Notes under the pieces: generated by a model
Database searches by the model: none
Told to the model about the DNA's origin: nothing
Seen by the model: only the letters and a program-made list of their open reading frames with translations
Translations under genes and position numbers: made by a program
In this document: positions 12,871-24,198 of the stretch, piece after piece
Layout of the letters: each line of letters opens with the position of its first letter
Position numbering within the stretch: position 1 is the stretch's first letter
From: Geosiphon pyriformis
Taxonomy: Eukaryota > Glomeromycota > Glomeromycetes > Archaeosporales > Geosiphonaceae
Reading direction: 5' to 3'
NCBI GenBank assembly: GCA_016748015.1
Contig: JAAOMT010000741.1
Span: 165,621 to 229,620 of the forward strand
Length of the DNA stretch: 64,000 bases

Positions 12871-13305
12871 CGTTATATAGGTAAATTCTTTGGGGTAGAG
12901 GATGTTATGGAAAAACCAAGATGCATTCTAAGTTTTTTTTTTGAATTGAGGTGAGACTAAAGATGATTTTCTGAGTTCTGCAAAATGCCGCAGAAATTCA
13001 CTGATCCTGGGGAATTGTGATCTGTGCAAGTAATGGCTTTGTCCAATCAAGAATAGCCACATTTTTTCAACTGGCTCACAGAAACCTGCGCATAAAAGTG
13101 GAACCGCTCCAATGATTTTTGAACACATTTATTAAACCCTTTTCTAATATAACTGGAGCAGATGTGGTCTTAGACTTGGTAATTTTCCCTTTTTTACTTC
13201 GAGATAACCTCTTTTATAGGATTTATTCCTTTTACTTATTTTTCAGCTATCTTTACCACTGGAGCAAACTGCATTTATAATTAAAAAACAATTTCACGGG
13301 TCACC
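12871..13305. promoter_or_regulatory. Shared divergent promoter of SEC12-like and HAC1-like genes
   Basis: These 435 bases lie between two outward-facing start codons (12870 minus, 13306 plus). A 66-codon minus-strand frame at 12928-13128 would be an upstream ORF or chance. I found no clear unfolded-protein-response element. Confidence 0.45.
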
Positions 13306-14552
13306 ATGTCCTCTTCCAAAGGTACATCTGAAGACTTAAAAAGTCCGAAACTAGTTCAAGCCCAGTGTGCTTGGGAGGAGGTTATGGTGACTCCGACTCA
13401 GTTGTCGGTTACTGATACAACTGCCTCTGAGATTCTCGATCCTGTTTCCTTATTTTATAATCAGACGTCACTATCACAGGAAACCACGTCTACTGGCAAT
13501 TCAATTGACCTAAAAACAAACTTGCCCACGGAACTGGAGCAAAATAAACTTGGTGTGCCGAACGATGGAATTTTCACTTTTGAAAATTTTTTTGATGTCG
13601 ATGACTTGCGAGGACCAAGTTCAGATACAAGCGAAGACCTATTTGTACTCACAAGTCCAGACAGAACACCTGCCACCTCACCTTTTTTCTTATCACCGAG
13701 GACAATACAGCCTGTGATGCTGACAAGCTCGAATACTGCTGTCTCCTCTCCCAGTTCACAGTCTTCTATTGATGGACTTGCCTCTCCTTTACTTCCACAC
13801 ACACCTGAAGAAGCCAGCAATCTAAAAAAGAAACAAAATGGAGGACGTAAGAGGAAAGCCGAAAGTTTAGAAGAAAAAGAGGCTCGCGCAAGAGAAAGGT
13901 GTGGAAATTTAATCTAATATTTTCGTAAAAATTTTCATTTTGGTCGTTCTTAAATAACTTTTATCTTTATATCTAGAGTGCTTCGTAATCGTCATGCAGC
14001 CCAAATGTCACGTGATAAAAAGCGACGTCAGTTAGCAGATCTTGAAGCTCAAAATGCGTTATTGAAAGAGGATAACACCCATCTTTCCAAGCGTATAAAA
14101 CTTGTCGAGGATGAGAACTCTTCGTTATCTGCAAAACTCGAGGCAATATCAGCCCAACTTTCTGAAATTCAATCACAATTAGCCGTATCCGAGGTGACGA
14201 AACTCCTTTTTGACGGTGTTCGCGGATCAGCAGCATCCGCGACCTTGGAAACCCAATCTCTTGCGGCAAACAATGATAAAGGGGAAAAAATCACAATCAC
14301 CACTGCTCCTAGTGAGACGATATTATTACCACCTTCCCCCAAATCCATTGCCTACCCGCGAGAGAATTCCAAGAAGTCCCTGCAGCGGCACGTCAAAGTG
14401 AGGAGCCTTTACGGGACGTCAACATTACAAATTCCTTCCTTTCAGATTTTGATGCTTCCACCGCACATACTGAATCAACTGTTGCTGACCTTTTCGATAG
14501 TTTTTTGGACTACGATTGGCCACTCGAGATTTTATCTCCAATTCAGCAATAA
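13306..14552 (+). CDS. HAC1/XBP1-type bZIP factor with a predicted Ire1 intron
   Basis: Exon 1 is 13306-13898, a normal AT-rich intron is 13899-13976, and exon 2 starts at 13977. The N-terminus is Ser/Thr/Pro-rich. The bZIP basic region is KRKAESLEEKEARARER joined to VLRNRHAAQMSRDKKRR, followed by a coiled-coil zipper (LEAQNALLKEDNTHL ...). This matches the Hac1/XBP1 class, the master regulators of the unfolded protein response. Read straight on, exon 2 stays open to 14706 (about 440 residues). Removing 14231-14382 instead moves translation to another frame ending at 14552 (about 338 residues), with acidic and aromatic segments such as NSFLSDFDAS and DLFDSFLDYDWPLEIL, typical of an activation domain. 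I take the spliced form as the active protein. No sign of a second bZIP gene here. Confidence 0.8.
14221..14241 (+). promoter_or_regulatory. Predicted Ire1 5' splice hairpin (CAGCAGC loop)
   Basis: CGCGGAT, then CAGCAGC, then ATCCGCG: a perfect 7-bp stem closing a 7-nt loop. The loop fits the CNG'CNGN consensus of HAC1/XBP1 sites, with the predicted cut after 14230. It lies in the coding part of the bZIP gene. Confidence 0.7.
14231..14382 (+). other. Predicted non-spliceosomal (Ire1) intron of the bZIP mRNA
   Basis: The 152 nt between the cut in CAG'CAGC (after 14230) and the cut in CTG'CAGC (after 14382). 152 leaves remainder 2 on division by 3, so removal changes frame, and the new frame is the open acidic one. 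The second site has a weaker stem (GTCC against GGCAC with one bulged C). The segment itself stays open in the unspliced frame. The rival explanation is a spliceosomal intron 14312-14385 (GTGAGA...CTGCAG), which gives the same downstream frame; its G+C is about 50 percent, unlike the AT-rich introns around it. Confidence 0.6.
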
Positions 14553-15005
14553 GAAACAGAAGGTATTTGTTAAAGACGTTGTCATCTCGGAACTCGTCCA
14601 TCGCTACAATATGAAGCGATGGTTGAGATCCGTAAAGGTTAAGCGTGGTCGCGGTGCTTCTAATTTGAAGCTCGTGCCCCGCGACTGGAGGAAGTACCCA
14701 CCATAATGAACATTTGATTCGGATTAATATAATTTTATTCTTTTATTATTCCTAATGAGGAGAAAGAAATATATATCTGAAGAACTTTAAAGTGATAAAA
14801 GTGTAGATAATCGCATTGTTTGTGTTATCCTTGCATTATTAAATCACAAGTTGGATCATATTTAGAAGCATACATAGTTAATTTGGTTAGTAATACGTAA
14901 ACTATTCAAGATATGGTGCAAAAACCTTATCTAGCTGTTCAAATAAATATTAAGGAACTATCTATGTATTACCTTTTTTTTTTAAAAAAAATTTTTTTTT
15001 GGCAA
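14553..15005. other. Convergent spacer and 3' UTRs
   Basis: Lies between the stop of the spliced bZIP form and the stop of the minus-strand MT-A70 gene. The part to 14706 is still open in the unspliced bZIP frame and is GC-richer than the rest. A poly-T/A patch lies at 14970-15000. No other gene seen. Confidence 0.5.
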
Positions 15006-17054
15006 TCATAAAAGCTGAACTACTGTCGTCCACCCTTGTCGCGAATCTCCTTTCTTTCCCCAACTTTGATTGACCAAAGAAATATACAAATAATTAGACA
15101 TCCTCTTTGCTCGCTGTAAAGGAAATAGTTCACAAACTTACAGTTCCAGTAATTTATCAGCTTTATTGTTTCGTTCACTGTACGCCGCACCCGGAAGCAT
15201 AGTCTCTATAACTTCGTGAACCACCCTTGGCTTTTCTTCTGTCAACATACCTTTGAGGGTGAAAATTTAAAGCTGAATTTAATGTATGAAACGCCATTTT
15301 CAGAATTTGATGAAAAGAAGTTACCCGAAACATGAGGTTTGATAAAGTCAAAAACACAATCAGCATTTCTTTGATGACGTATCTCAATTTCGCCTTCCTG
15401 ATGTTTCTAATTAGCTTAAATTGCCCAAATGAGAAATATGCCGAGTTATAACAGGAAAAATGAATACCTTTCGAAAGACTAATAAAGAGAGTTTAGATTT
15501 ATTGAAATAACGATATGGTAATCGTGCAAATTGATTGTTGATATTTTTCTTGATCCAGCAGAAATTTTCCACATAACGAAAACCCCATTTCTCAGCAATT
15601 TGGAGGATATCGGGTAGATACTCTTTTTCGGCCCAAACAAAAAGAAAACCTCGAAGGATTATTTTTGGTATATCAAGCTTACCCTAGTCAGAAGAAATGC
15701 TATAATAAGGAATTCAAGAAATTTGCATGTAAACATGGCACTTACGAGTTCTTTTATCGTAATCTTGCCTGATTGAGCAGATTCGCCCGGAAGCAAGAGG
15801 GGAGGATCTATGTACACTGCTTGATAATTTTTGCCGAGAGTGGTGAGATCCATAGAGATTATATCCTCTTCAAAGTACCTTGAATTTGGTGAAACAAAAA
15901 CGAATTTTCCGAGGGTTTTTAAAGAACATTTTCAAAGCTAAGGACAATGCTTATATTTTTAACCATAGTCAGTAGGAATAACCTTGATCCTTCATTAGGT
16001 TTTCCTTGGTTTTTAAAAAATGACCGTCTGATCGAATGTGCCCAGGAACGGGGGATGGGCAACGAAGGAATTCTGACATATGTAGGTAAACTTGGGTCAA
16101 TGTTGCTATTTTAGAAAAAGAAGTTTAAGTTTTAATAAATATGGCTCGTATGAATGGATGAAATGATCGATCAGGATTGGTCGACTACCATAAAATAAAA
16201 CTTATAAACATTGAAAGTATTGCCTGATTTTTCTTTTGACCATAAAAAAATTCCCGTTCCGATCTTCTACTTGCATAAGCTTGTATCGCTGTATTATGCT
16301 TTCTCGATCGCCACGGCGACGTCGCTCAAGTGATGCTTTGTCATTCTTGCGACCACGCTTTTTCTTGTTGCCAAATTCCTCCTCCCAAAAATCATCATCT
16401 ACAGCTAAATAATCACTATTGAGAATGACACGTAAGTTCGTTCACAATATATAAGTGAACGGAAATTGTGTTTTTTGATAGTTTGCACGTTTTATCGGGA
16501 TCGAGCTGCAAAATTTTGGATAAAGTGCGGCATCAACATACTCTTCTTCCTCAAATTCGGCAGTATTACCGTCCTCCATTTCGATTCTCCAATATTCCAA
16601 ATCTTGTAAGTCGTCAAAATTTGGCGCAAAAGTTGCAGATTTCACGGTGAAGCTTGACGTTCTTTTGAACACCTCAATTAGTTGTTCTTCCGTCAATGCC
16701 TCGTTAACCTGAGGAGCGGCAGAATCTATATCTTCTATTGCCATTTCAACAGAATCATCTGGTTTGGTCGCAGCGATTTCTTCTTGTATCCTTTCAAGTT
16801 CTTCAAACTTCTTCATTATAGCCTCAATAGACTCGTCGTCCTCGACATAACCCACATACAGAGCATTACTGAACGTGATTAGCATGGCCAAAATATATAG
16901 TTATGTATGATTAGATTAATATGAATAATAACACGTCCTGACAATATTTTCAAAATGGTTCGGTTTTATAACCAAACGGCGCGCGAGTTTACCTTGCGGT
17001 TGAGAGTCGAGGGTTAATCGCTCGCCTAACTCGTCGTGAAGATCTTCCGTTCAT
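15006..17054 (-). CDS. MT-A70-family methyltransferase-like protein with DPPL motif
   Basis: Exon 1 is 17054-16993 (MNGRSSRRVRRAINPRLSTA), exon 2 16868-16542 (acidic, ending at a GTATGT donor), exon 3 from 16415 (DYLAVDDDFWEEEFGNKKKRGR, then a basic stretch). Later exons read RCPSPVPGHIRSDGHFLKTK, YQAVYIDPPLLLPGES, RGFLFVWAEKEYLPDILQIA, EKWGFRYVENFCWIKKNINN, IEIRHQRNADCVFDFIKPHV, EEKPRVVHEVIETMLPGAAY and GDSRQGWTTV before the stop at 15006. This is the MT-A70 fold order. The catalytic DPPW is DPPL, as in METTL14-type or ciliate MTA9-type partners that lack their own activity. It may therefore be the non-catalytic half of an N6-adenine methyltransferase, acting on RNA or DNA. Which branch it belongs to cannot be decided here. 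Some internal borders are approximate. Confidence 0.68.
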
Positions 17055-17724
17055 TGTTTTTAAATATGAATATATATTAGGTTGGAAGAAAGGTTAAAGT
17101 TTGAAATGTTACGCGTTTAATAAAGTCCTAAAAAATTCTTTGATATCAGAAAATCTGTGATCGTTTCATCCTATCAAATTAAGTTGATCAACATCATCAT
17201 TTATTTTATTTCATATTTATATATATATATATATAAAATTAATTTCAATTGAAAAGTAACAAATAAAGAAAGAAATTTTGAATTAATGAATTATAAAACA
17301 AAATCTTTAATTCGTAATCACAATTTTTGAGGTTTTTTTTTTTCAAATTTTAATTTCAAAAAATAAATTTAATTATGGATTGATAATTACAAAAAGAAAG
17401 AAAGAAAAGAAAAGAAAAGAAAAGAAAAGAAAGAAAAGAAAAGAAAAGAAAAGAAAGGATTTTTTATAAAGTTATTCAATCATTTTTTAAGAGTTCTTTG
17501 AATTAAAATTCGATTTTTTCTAAATATAGATTTAATAAAGTTATAAAGGATATTCAGTGACTGGATTAGAGATTCTTTTAATGTTTTCCATTATCTATCC
17601 AAATAAGGATTATGTAGAAAATGTCAAAGAATATTTATATCAAAAATGGTGTGTATGTGTGTTGTTTTTTATTTTATTTTTTTTTCATGAACAACGACCA
17701 ACTTTTTTGCATCACCATGCTTTT

Positions 17725-17759
<35 letters not shown>
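17055..17759. other. Intergenic with polypurine repeat, ending in poly-A at the gap
   Basis: No gene. A (GAAAA)n-type polypurine run lies at about 17391-17457 and a (TA)n run at 17218-17235. The last 34 or so bases before the gap are a pure A run. Confidence 0.7.
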
Positions 17760-18217
17760 NNNNNNNNNNNNNNNNNNNNNNNNNNNNNNNNNNNNNNNNN
17801 NNNNNNNNNNNNNNNNNNNNNNNNNNNNNNNNNNNNNNNNNNNNNNNNNNNNNNNNNNNNNNNNNNNNNNNNNNNNNNNNNNNNNNNNNNNNNNNNNNNN
17901 NNNNNNNNNNNNNNNNNNNNNNNNNNNNNNNNNNNNNNNNNNNNNNNNNNNNNNNNNNNNNNNNNNNNNNNNNNNNNNNNNNNNNNNNNNNNNNNNNNNN
18001 NNNNNNNNNNNNNNNNNNNNNNNNNNNNNNNNNNNNNNNNNNNNNNNNNNNNNNNNNNNNNNNNNNNNNNNNNNNNNNNNNNNNNNNNNNNNNNNNNNNN
18101 NNNNNNNNNNNNNNNNNNNNNNNNNNNNNNNNNNNNNNNNNNNNNNNNNNNNNNNNNNNNNNNNNNNNNNNNNNNNNNNNNNNNNNNNNNNNNNNNNNNN
18201 NNNNNNNNNNNNNNNNN
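17760..18217. other. Assembly gap (458 Ns)
   Basis: All bases are N. The gap sits between a poly-A run on the left and a poly-C run (18218-18244) on the right. Its real length and content are unknown. Any reading frame crossing it is an artefact. Confidence 0.99.
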
Positions 18218-18939
18218 CTCCCCCCCCCCCCCCCCCCCCCCCCCTGGGTTCCCCGATGTTGGTGAAAAATGATCAAATATCAATATCAAAAGTTGAATTA
18301 ACCAAATGGGGTAACTTTAGAAAAATTCTGTTTTAAATCATAAATTACCTTTTGATTCACATAATAATAATGATTTGGTCTGTCCACCTTTTCTTCAAAT
18401 TTGGAAACGCCCTGTCCCAACTTTGTCAATTACCACATCGTTTGACCAAGAACTCTTTCTCTTACTTCAACCCCAAAAATAGCTCAATCGTAGTACAACA
18501 GAAACATGTCGTATAACCCAAATGACTTTTACTTTTACTTCTTTAGGGAAGCAGCTTGTTTGTCACCCAAAATTTTTTTGTCCCCATTTTTCCTTTTTAA
18601 AACCGGCCTCTCGTCATTTTTTCGATTCCTTTACCCTCCATGCTCAAAACTCTCACAGTGTTGTGTCCCGTACCAAACCCTTTGCCCCGTTGTTGAATTT
18701 TTTGTCTCCGGTTTTGTTAGTTCAGCGTGTAGTGCTAGACACTCGCCAATCCCTGATAATAATCATTAATATTAATTTTCCTGCGCGTGATAGAAAGCCC
18801 TTCTCTTTTACCGTCAAAAGAAATAAAAATATATATTTAACTTTAATTTTTCTTTAACCTCACACGATAAACCAGGATTCCCAAGAAGCCGCGCTTACTT
18901 GCTCATCCTTCTTTTTACTATTTCCACAAACATTATTAT

Positions 18940-18972
<33 letters not shown>

Positions 18973-19140
18973 GACCTCTTCCTTTTGTAGTCTTATATTT
19001 TTGTTTGATACAAAATATATTTGACTCAAAAAGTAATACCTGACCTTTGTAAAAAAAAAAATCCTTTACTTTTCCTTCAAAAAAAAAGACATTTTTTTGT
19101 TCTCTTTAAGTTTCACGTGCTCTCTAACTTAAAAAAAAAA
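18218..19140 (+). promoter_or_regulatory. Upstream region of STE12
   Basis: Holds a poly-C edge, pyrimidine-rich tracts, a (CTA)n run at about 18938-18971 and two A runs just before the start codon. Open frames here are low-complexity. A long 5' leader for STE12 is likely. Confidence 0.45.
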
Positions 19141-20916
19141 ATGAATACCATAGAAGCAAACACAATTAAAACCCCAATGGAACAAGTAGACGAACTTAAA
19201 TACTGGTTAGCAACTGCTCCTTGTAACTGGGAGTCTGACCAAAATATTAAACGATACCTTTTACCCACCGGTGAATATATTTCCTGTATACTATGGAATA
19301 GTCTTTACCATATCACTGGTACAGATATCGTTCGAAGTCTAGTGTTTCGTTTCCAAGCTTTTGGTAGACCTGTAAGAAACATTAAAAAATTTGAAGAAGG
19401 AATTTTCAGTGACCTACGTAACTTGAAACCAGGTATGGATGCTTCCCTCGAAGAACCAAAATCGGAATTCCTCGAAATGTTGTACAAGAACAATTGCATT
19501 CGAACACAAAAGAAACAAAAAGTTTTTTATTGGTTTTCTGTACCACATGATCGTCTATTTTTGGATGCTTTGGAACGTGATCTGAAAAGAGAAAAGATGG
19601 TAATCGAACCAACAACGTATGCCGTTGCTGAACCTGCCCTATCTTTTTCATTCGATTCAACACAATCTCTATATGATCAGTTTACAAAAGGAATATCCCC
19701 ATCATCATCTGCTCCTTCATCACCACGCCTTAATGGTTTAGTTTATGATCCAGCAAGTATATCCTCATTGGCTCCTACATCAATGATGTGTCCACCAATC
19801 AAAACAGATGATCCTTCCGGTGTCTTATACCCGCTTAATCAAGAATCTCAAACTGTACAAACCAACGCTTCTTTAGGAACATTTGCTCTATTTCATTCAA
19901 TGTCAACATGTGATAATACACTCTCAAAATCTCATCACTTGTACTCTTCCCCTGATCTTGGTTATTGTTCAATGGATGAACTTTCAAAAAGTCCATTTGC
20001 TAATACCAATACTGCCACCGTCGAATCAACCGTTAGCTCACCATCCGATTATTTTGCCGTCTCAAGCTCCAATTGGAATACCCCGAATTTGGAAGAACAA
20101 CATCAACAACAACAACAACACCATCATTATGATGATAGTCGTCACTCTTCACCTGATAACTTGGATGCTGCTCACTTATCAAGTTTATCACATACGATGG
20201 TTTCCTCTTCAGGTTCAGCTGTCGCTGCTTATGCTCAAAATTCAGCTGCCAACGCTGCCAATCTTTTTGGGATGTTTTCATTGTTTGAAGGTTCACCAAC
20301 CTACAAACAACGAAGACGTCGTGCCAATTCCTGCAACAGCGTAAATGTGAACAATAACAATTTGAATGGTACTAATCCAAATTCGTCACCTCGAGCTAAT
20401 GCTGCCCCTTATTCATTAAAAACTTACACTTGTTCATTTGCAACTTGTGGTCGTCTCTTCAAAAGACTCGAACATTTGAAGCGTCATGTTCGTACACACA
20501 CGATGGAAAGACCTTATTCTTGTCAAGTTTGTGGCAAAAGATTTTCAAGATCAGATAATTTAGCTCAACATCGTAAGACTCACGAGAGAGGAATGAATAA
20601 CTCTCCAACTCCTTCTGATGATGGTTCTAATTCTGATCTTGGTTATGATGATGTTGTTGTTGTTAATAACAACTCACCTGTGAATAACGATTGTTATACC
20701 TATGAAGCCACCAATGTTCCCACCGTGGCAGATCTTACTTCATCATGTGTTCCGGAAGGTCTTGTTACTTCTGTGTATCATTGTAACGAGCAACCGACCA
20801 CCACTTATAACCATCCTCATCTTCATCATCATCATCAACACCATCATCAGACACCATATTTCGGTTTAACGTCACCTTTTTTGGAAGCTAGTGTTGGTAA
20901 TGGGATTCTTGTGTAG
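19141..20916 (+). CDS. STE12: STE12-like transcription factor (homeodomain-like plus two C2H2 fingers)
   Basis: A single open exon of 591 residues from the ATG at 19141; the frame is open further upstream but that part is poly-A low-complexity sequence. Residues about 15-150 are the Ste12 DNA-binding domain: [58 protein letters not shown], and [20 protein letters not shown]. After a Ser/Pro-rich middle with a Gln/His tract come two C2H2 fingers ([20 protein letters not shown] and [20 protein letters not shown]), the filamentous-fungus layout that yeast Ste12 lacks. It acts in the nucleus downstream of a Fus3/Kss1-type MAP kinase; in other fungi it controls invasive growth. It has no visible intron, unlike most genes in the window. 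Confidence 0.92.
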   Translation: MNTIEANTIKTPMEQVDELKYWLATAPCNWESDQNIKRYLLPTGEYISCILWNSLYHITGTDIVRSLVFRFQAFGRPVRNIKKFEEGIFSDLRNLKPGMDASLEEPKSEFLEMLYKNNCIRTQKKQKVFYWFSVPHDRLFLDALERDLKREKMVIEPTTYAVAEPALSFSFDSTQSLYDQFTKGISPSSSAPSSPRLNGLVYDPASISSLAPTSMMCPPIKTDDPSGVLYPLNQESQTVQTNASLGTFALFHSMSTCDNTLSKSHHLYSSPDLGYCSMDELSKSPFANTNTATVESTVSSPSDYFAVSSSNWNTPNLEEQHQQQQQHHHYDDSRHSSPDNLDAAHLSSLSHTMVSSSGSAVAAYAQNSAANAANLFGMFSLFEGSPTYKQRRRRANSCNSVNVNNNNLNGTNPNSSPRANAAPYSLKTYTCSFATCGRLFKRLEHLKRHVRTHTMERPYSCQVCGKRFSRSDNLAQHRKTHERGMNNSPTPSDDGSNSDLGYDDVVVVNNNSPVNNDCYTYEATNVPTVADLTSSCVPEGLVTSVYHCNEQPTTTYNHPHLHHHHQHHHQTPYFGLTSPFLEASVGNGILV

Positions 20917-23792
20917 AGAAAAAATTAAAATGTGCGCAATCATCGATTGGAATCTATCAGGGTTTTTTTGATGCATATCTCTGTGTCTCTGTGTGTGAGA
21001 GAACCTTTGTGGAAAAGGTTTTTCTTTTTTATTATTCAAGATATTTTTGGGCTGGGTAAAGGGCTGGACTTTTTATTTTTATATATATATATATTGGCGA
21101 AAATTTTTTTATCTTCATAAAGTTCTTTATTGTTTATAGCAGGACAACAACAACAACAACAACAACCACAACCACAACAACCACAACAACAACAATAACA
21201 AAACCATTATAACCGAACAAAATCAACAGAAATTTAGGGTATCTCTGTTTCTTTTACATCAATATCAAAATACTTTTTTTCTTCTTTTCTAGTACTTTTT
21301 TTTTTTTCGAAACCAGAAAAATGACAATATTCATGACGACAGGCGCGTCTTTTTTCAAAATTTTCAAAATTTCCGATTTATATCTTATACTCATTTATCA
21401 ATTACATACGTAAAAATCCTTGAATATTGTCTTGTAACATTTTCACAACGGGGACAAAATCAACAGTGTGAATGACATTATTAATGTCAACGTTTCTTGT
21501 CCTTTTTCTTTGGGGGGAACGTTTTTTGTACCATAAAAAAATGTTCAGTGCGCTGTTGGTCACACTATATGGAGGAAGCACTGAACATTCTGTTTTTTGT
21601 TTTTTTGTTTTTTTCGATATTTAATATCAAAAATTAGCTCTTTTATCAAAAGTTAAACAAAAAGAATTTCGGAAACGAGCGATTCATTTTGTTTTGAAAA
21701 TTCATATTGCAACCGTCAACCTATAAATCAGACCACATTCAACATCCCCAAAACACTTGTAATTATCTTCCCCTTTTTTTCGATTTTTTGGTTGTTCCTA
21801 CCGGTGAAGATGCTTCGAAACAAAATCGATCGAAAACTTCCCTAAAAGTAATAAAGTTTCTTTTAGTAATATACTTTCCTTTAAATAATGAAATTATTCC
21901 TTGGAGTCCCCGTCGTGTAAAATATCAATACATGACATCTCTAATGTATATAAATATATATATATTGTTATTTTTCAAAGCAGTAATTGCTGGACAATTT
22001 CATTTACCCTTTTTTTTAACATCCTCTTCCCTTTTTCCTCTCGCTTATACATATTTTCAACGGTTTTTTGATTCGTGGTGTATGTGTTTTTATATGGGGA
22101 TCTATGTGATTTTTTTTTTCTTGGGTTTTTTATGGTGTTTGTTTATAAAACTGTAAGTTTATTTCTTTTTCCAAATTATAATTTAGATTACGGTAAAAAT
22201 ATATGTTGTTTTTCTATTTGTCAACAATCTCGTTGTCATTTGTTTCTGTAAACAAAAGTGGTTTTTTTTCTTTTTTTGTTTTTCTTTGACCACGAGAAAA
22301 TGGAAGAAAGTTGGTGTTATGGGACTTTTCTTGTTGAGAGAAGGTTTTGATACGGCAAAAGACGCGGGAACTCTATTTTTCTAGTTGAAATTCATGGACC
22401 TTGATTTCACTACCAATCATCATTTTCATTGATCTCAAATCGAAAATGTAATCCCTAATCTATCCAGAAACACCTCGTAATCTTGACCAAAACCATCTCT
22501 GAAGCTTTCCTTAGACGCTTACTTGCATAAACAACAATAACAACAACAACAACAACATTTATTTTCAAAATTTCTTTGTCATTAAACCACACGAGATCAA
22601 TAACGTGGTCAAGGACCAAAGAAAAACACCATTAATCAACCAAGTGAAAAATTTTGCAATTTCACATAAATCTCGCTCTGTCCGATACTTTTCCCCTTAA
22701 TCACATACACCGACAAAAAAAAAACTCTTCTTTTTGCATCGGTTTTTTGTAACTCTTTTTTTTACCATTTAAATTAATCTTGGGGTTCTTATCCAGATTT
22801 TTCTCTCATTAGAAAAACAAAATTTCTTTTTTTTTTTTTCTCTTTTTAAAATTCTTTGTAATTAAGTAGCAAAATAAAGCGGGTTATTTTATTTTTATTT
22901 TTATTTTTCTTATATTCAATAGCAGCACCAATAGCAACATTTATTTCTCTCGAAGACCAATAGAAACAGAAGCACAGACAACAATATCTTTTCCAAGAGA
23001 AAAAAAGGGTCCTTGAAAAGTTAGATTACGCCGCAAATTTGAGTTGAGATAATTTGTTAAAATTACTAGTGCGTATTGAATTGGCAAAAAAAAACAACCC
23101 CCATCATAGAGAGATAAAAAAGAGTTAAAATTATGTATCTACTACAAGTTTTTGACTGGTTTCAGTCTAAATTTATGTTTCTTCCTACTTTTACCTTCAA
23201 CTTCACCCGACAAAACTTACCCTTTTTTTTTAAATTAGAAATTACTCTATATGGTACGGTACAAATTTTTGACACAACACTTTTTTTCAAACTTACACGT
23301 AGCATACCTCTTGCAATCAATCACAAATATAGATAAGAAGAAAAATTTTTTATTTTGATATGATATTTGTCTCCATGTCTCCAATGTTGGTTAAAAAAAC
23401 CAAACCAAACCATATTAAGGAAAGGGTTATTCTTTTTCTTAATTATGCAAAAAGTTAAAGTACTCTGTTGTTTTTTTTGTTTTTTTTTTTTTTTTTTGCC
23501 AAAAGACTCACATCATTACATCATTTTTTGCTTAAAAAAAAATTTGAAATTTGGTTATCATAAAGTAAATAACCATCGTCGCCGTTGATTGCCGTTATCT
23601 CTTTTTTTTCTAAATCTCGGGTGTTTCTCACCATCCATAATAAAATGATATCAACATACGAAGATTAATTGTTTTTTTGTTTTTTTTTGAGTTTTGATAA
23701 GAATTTTTTTTATATGATTTAATTGACAAGAAGGTATGCGTATATCGCATTTTTTTTAACAATTTTTTTCTATCTTCTTTTTTTCACAAAAA

Positions 23793-23829
<37 letters not shown>

Positions 23830-23889
23830 AAGTTTTTTTTTTTTTAGAAAAGCCAAATAAAATTGGATGTTTAAAGTTTACAATTACCA
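20917..23889. other. Long intergenic region, low complexity
   Basis: Almost 3 kb without a supportable gene. It holds poly-T runs, a CAA-type run at 21144-21198, a second near 22530-22556, a (TTA)n run at 23797-23826 and a perfect 12-bp inverted repeat at 21540-21589. Open stretches such as 21707-22156 are Phe- and Tyr-rich and look like chance. It probably contains the STE12 3' UTR and the leader of the next gene. Confidence 0.55.
21540..21589. repeat. Perfect inverted repeat / hairpin
   Basis: AATGTTCAGTGC at 21540-21551 is matched by its exact reverse complement GCACTGAACATT at 21578-21589, with a 26-nt spacer. Function unknown: an RNA hairpin in the STE12 3' region or a mobile-element remnant. 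Confidence 0.7.
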
Positions 23890-24165
23890 ATGTTATTCTA
23901 TGCCGTGATAACTGGATCCAATTTTTCAAGGATTTTGAAATCCTCATCATGGCGTGTATCTTTTAAACCACAAGAATCATCATTCTACTCCTATCGCAAT
24001 TTATACTCCTCCTCCTCCTCTTCCTCTTCCATAACTTCAGCTACAACTGCAGCATTCTTTTTTTCTTCGACCTTCCATCAATTAATAAACCAACAACCAT
24101 CATCATCAAATTCAACAATTATCAATGTTCCATTCATAATTTTCAATACCATTAATAATGATAAT

Positions 24166-24198
<33 letters not shown>

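Noticed and set aside
12928-13128. 66-codon minus-strand frame upstream of SEC12
   Set aside because: No motif and it lies in the divergent promoter; at most an upstream ORF.
14312-14385. Spliceosomal intron (GTGAGA to CTGCAG) as the only explanation for the frame change in the bZIP gene
   Set aside because: It would give the same frame, but its G+C is about 50 percent against roughly 20-25 percent in the gene's other intron, and it ignores the perfect CAGCAGC hairpin. Kept as a rival, not excluded.
17557-18336. Long open frames running through the N block
   Set aside because: They exist only because Ns are not read as stops; the flanks are homopolymers.
21707-22156. 149-codon frame between STE12 and the TMEM53-like gene
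   Set aside because: Phe/Tyr/Leu-rich from T-rich sequence, starting without a gene-like context; looks like chance.
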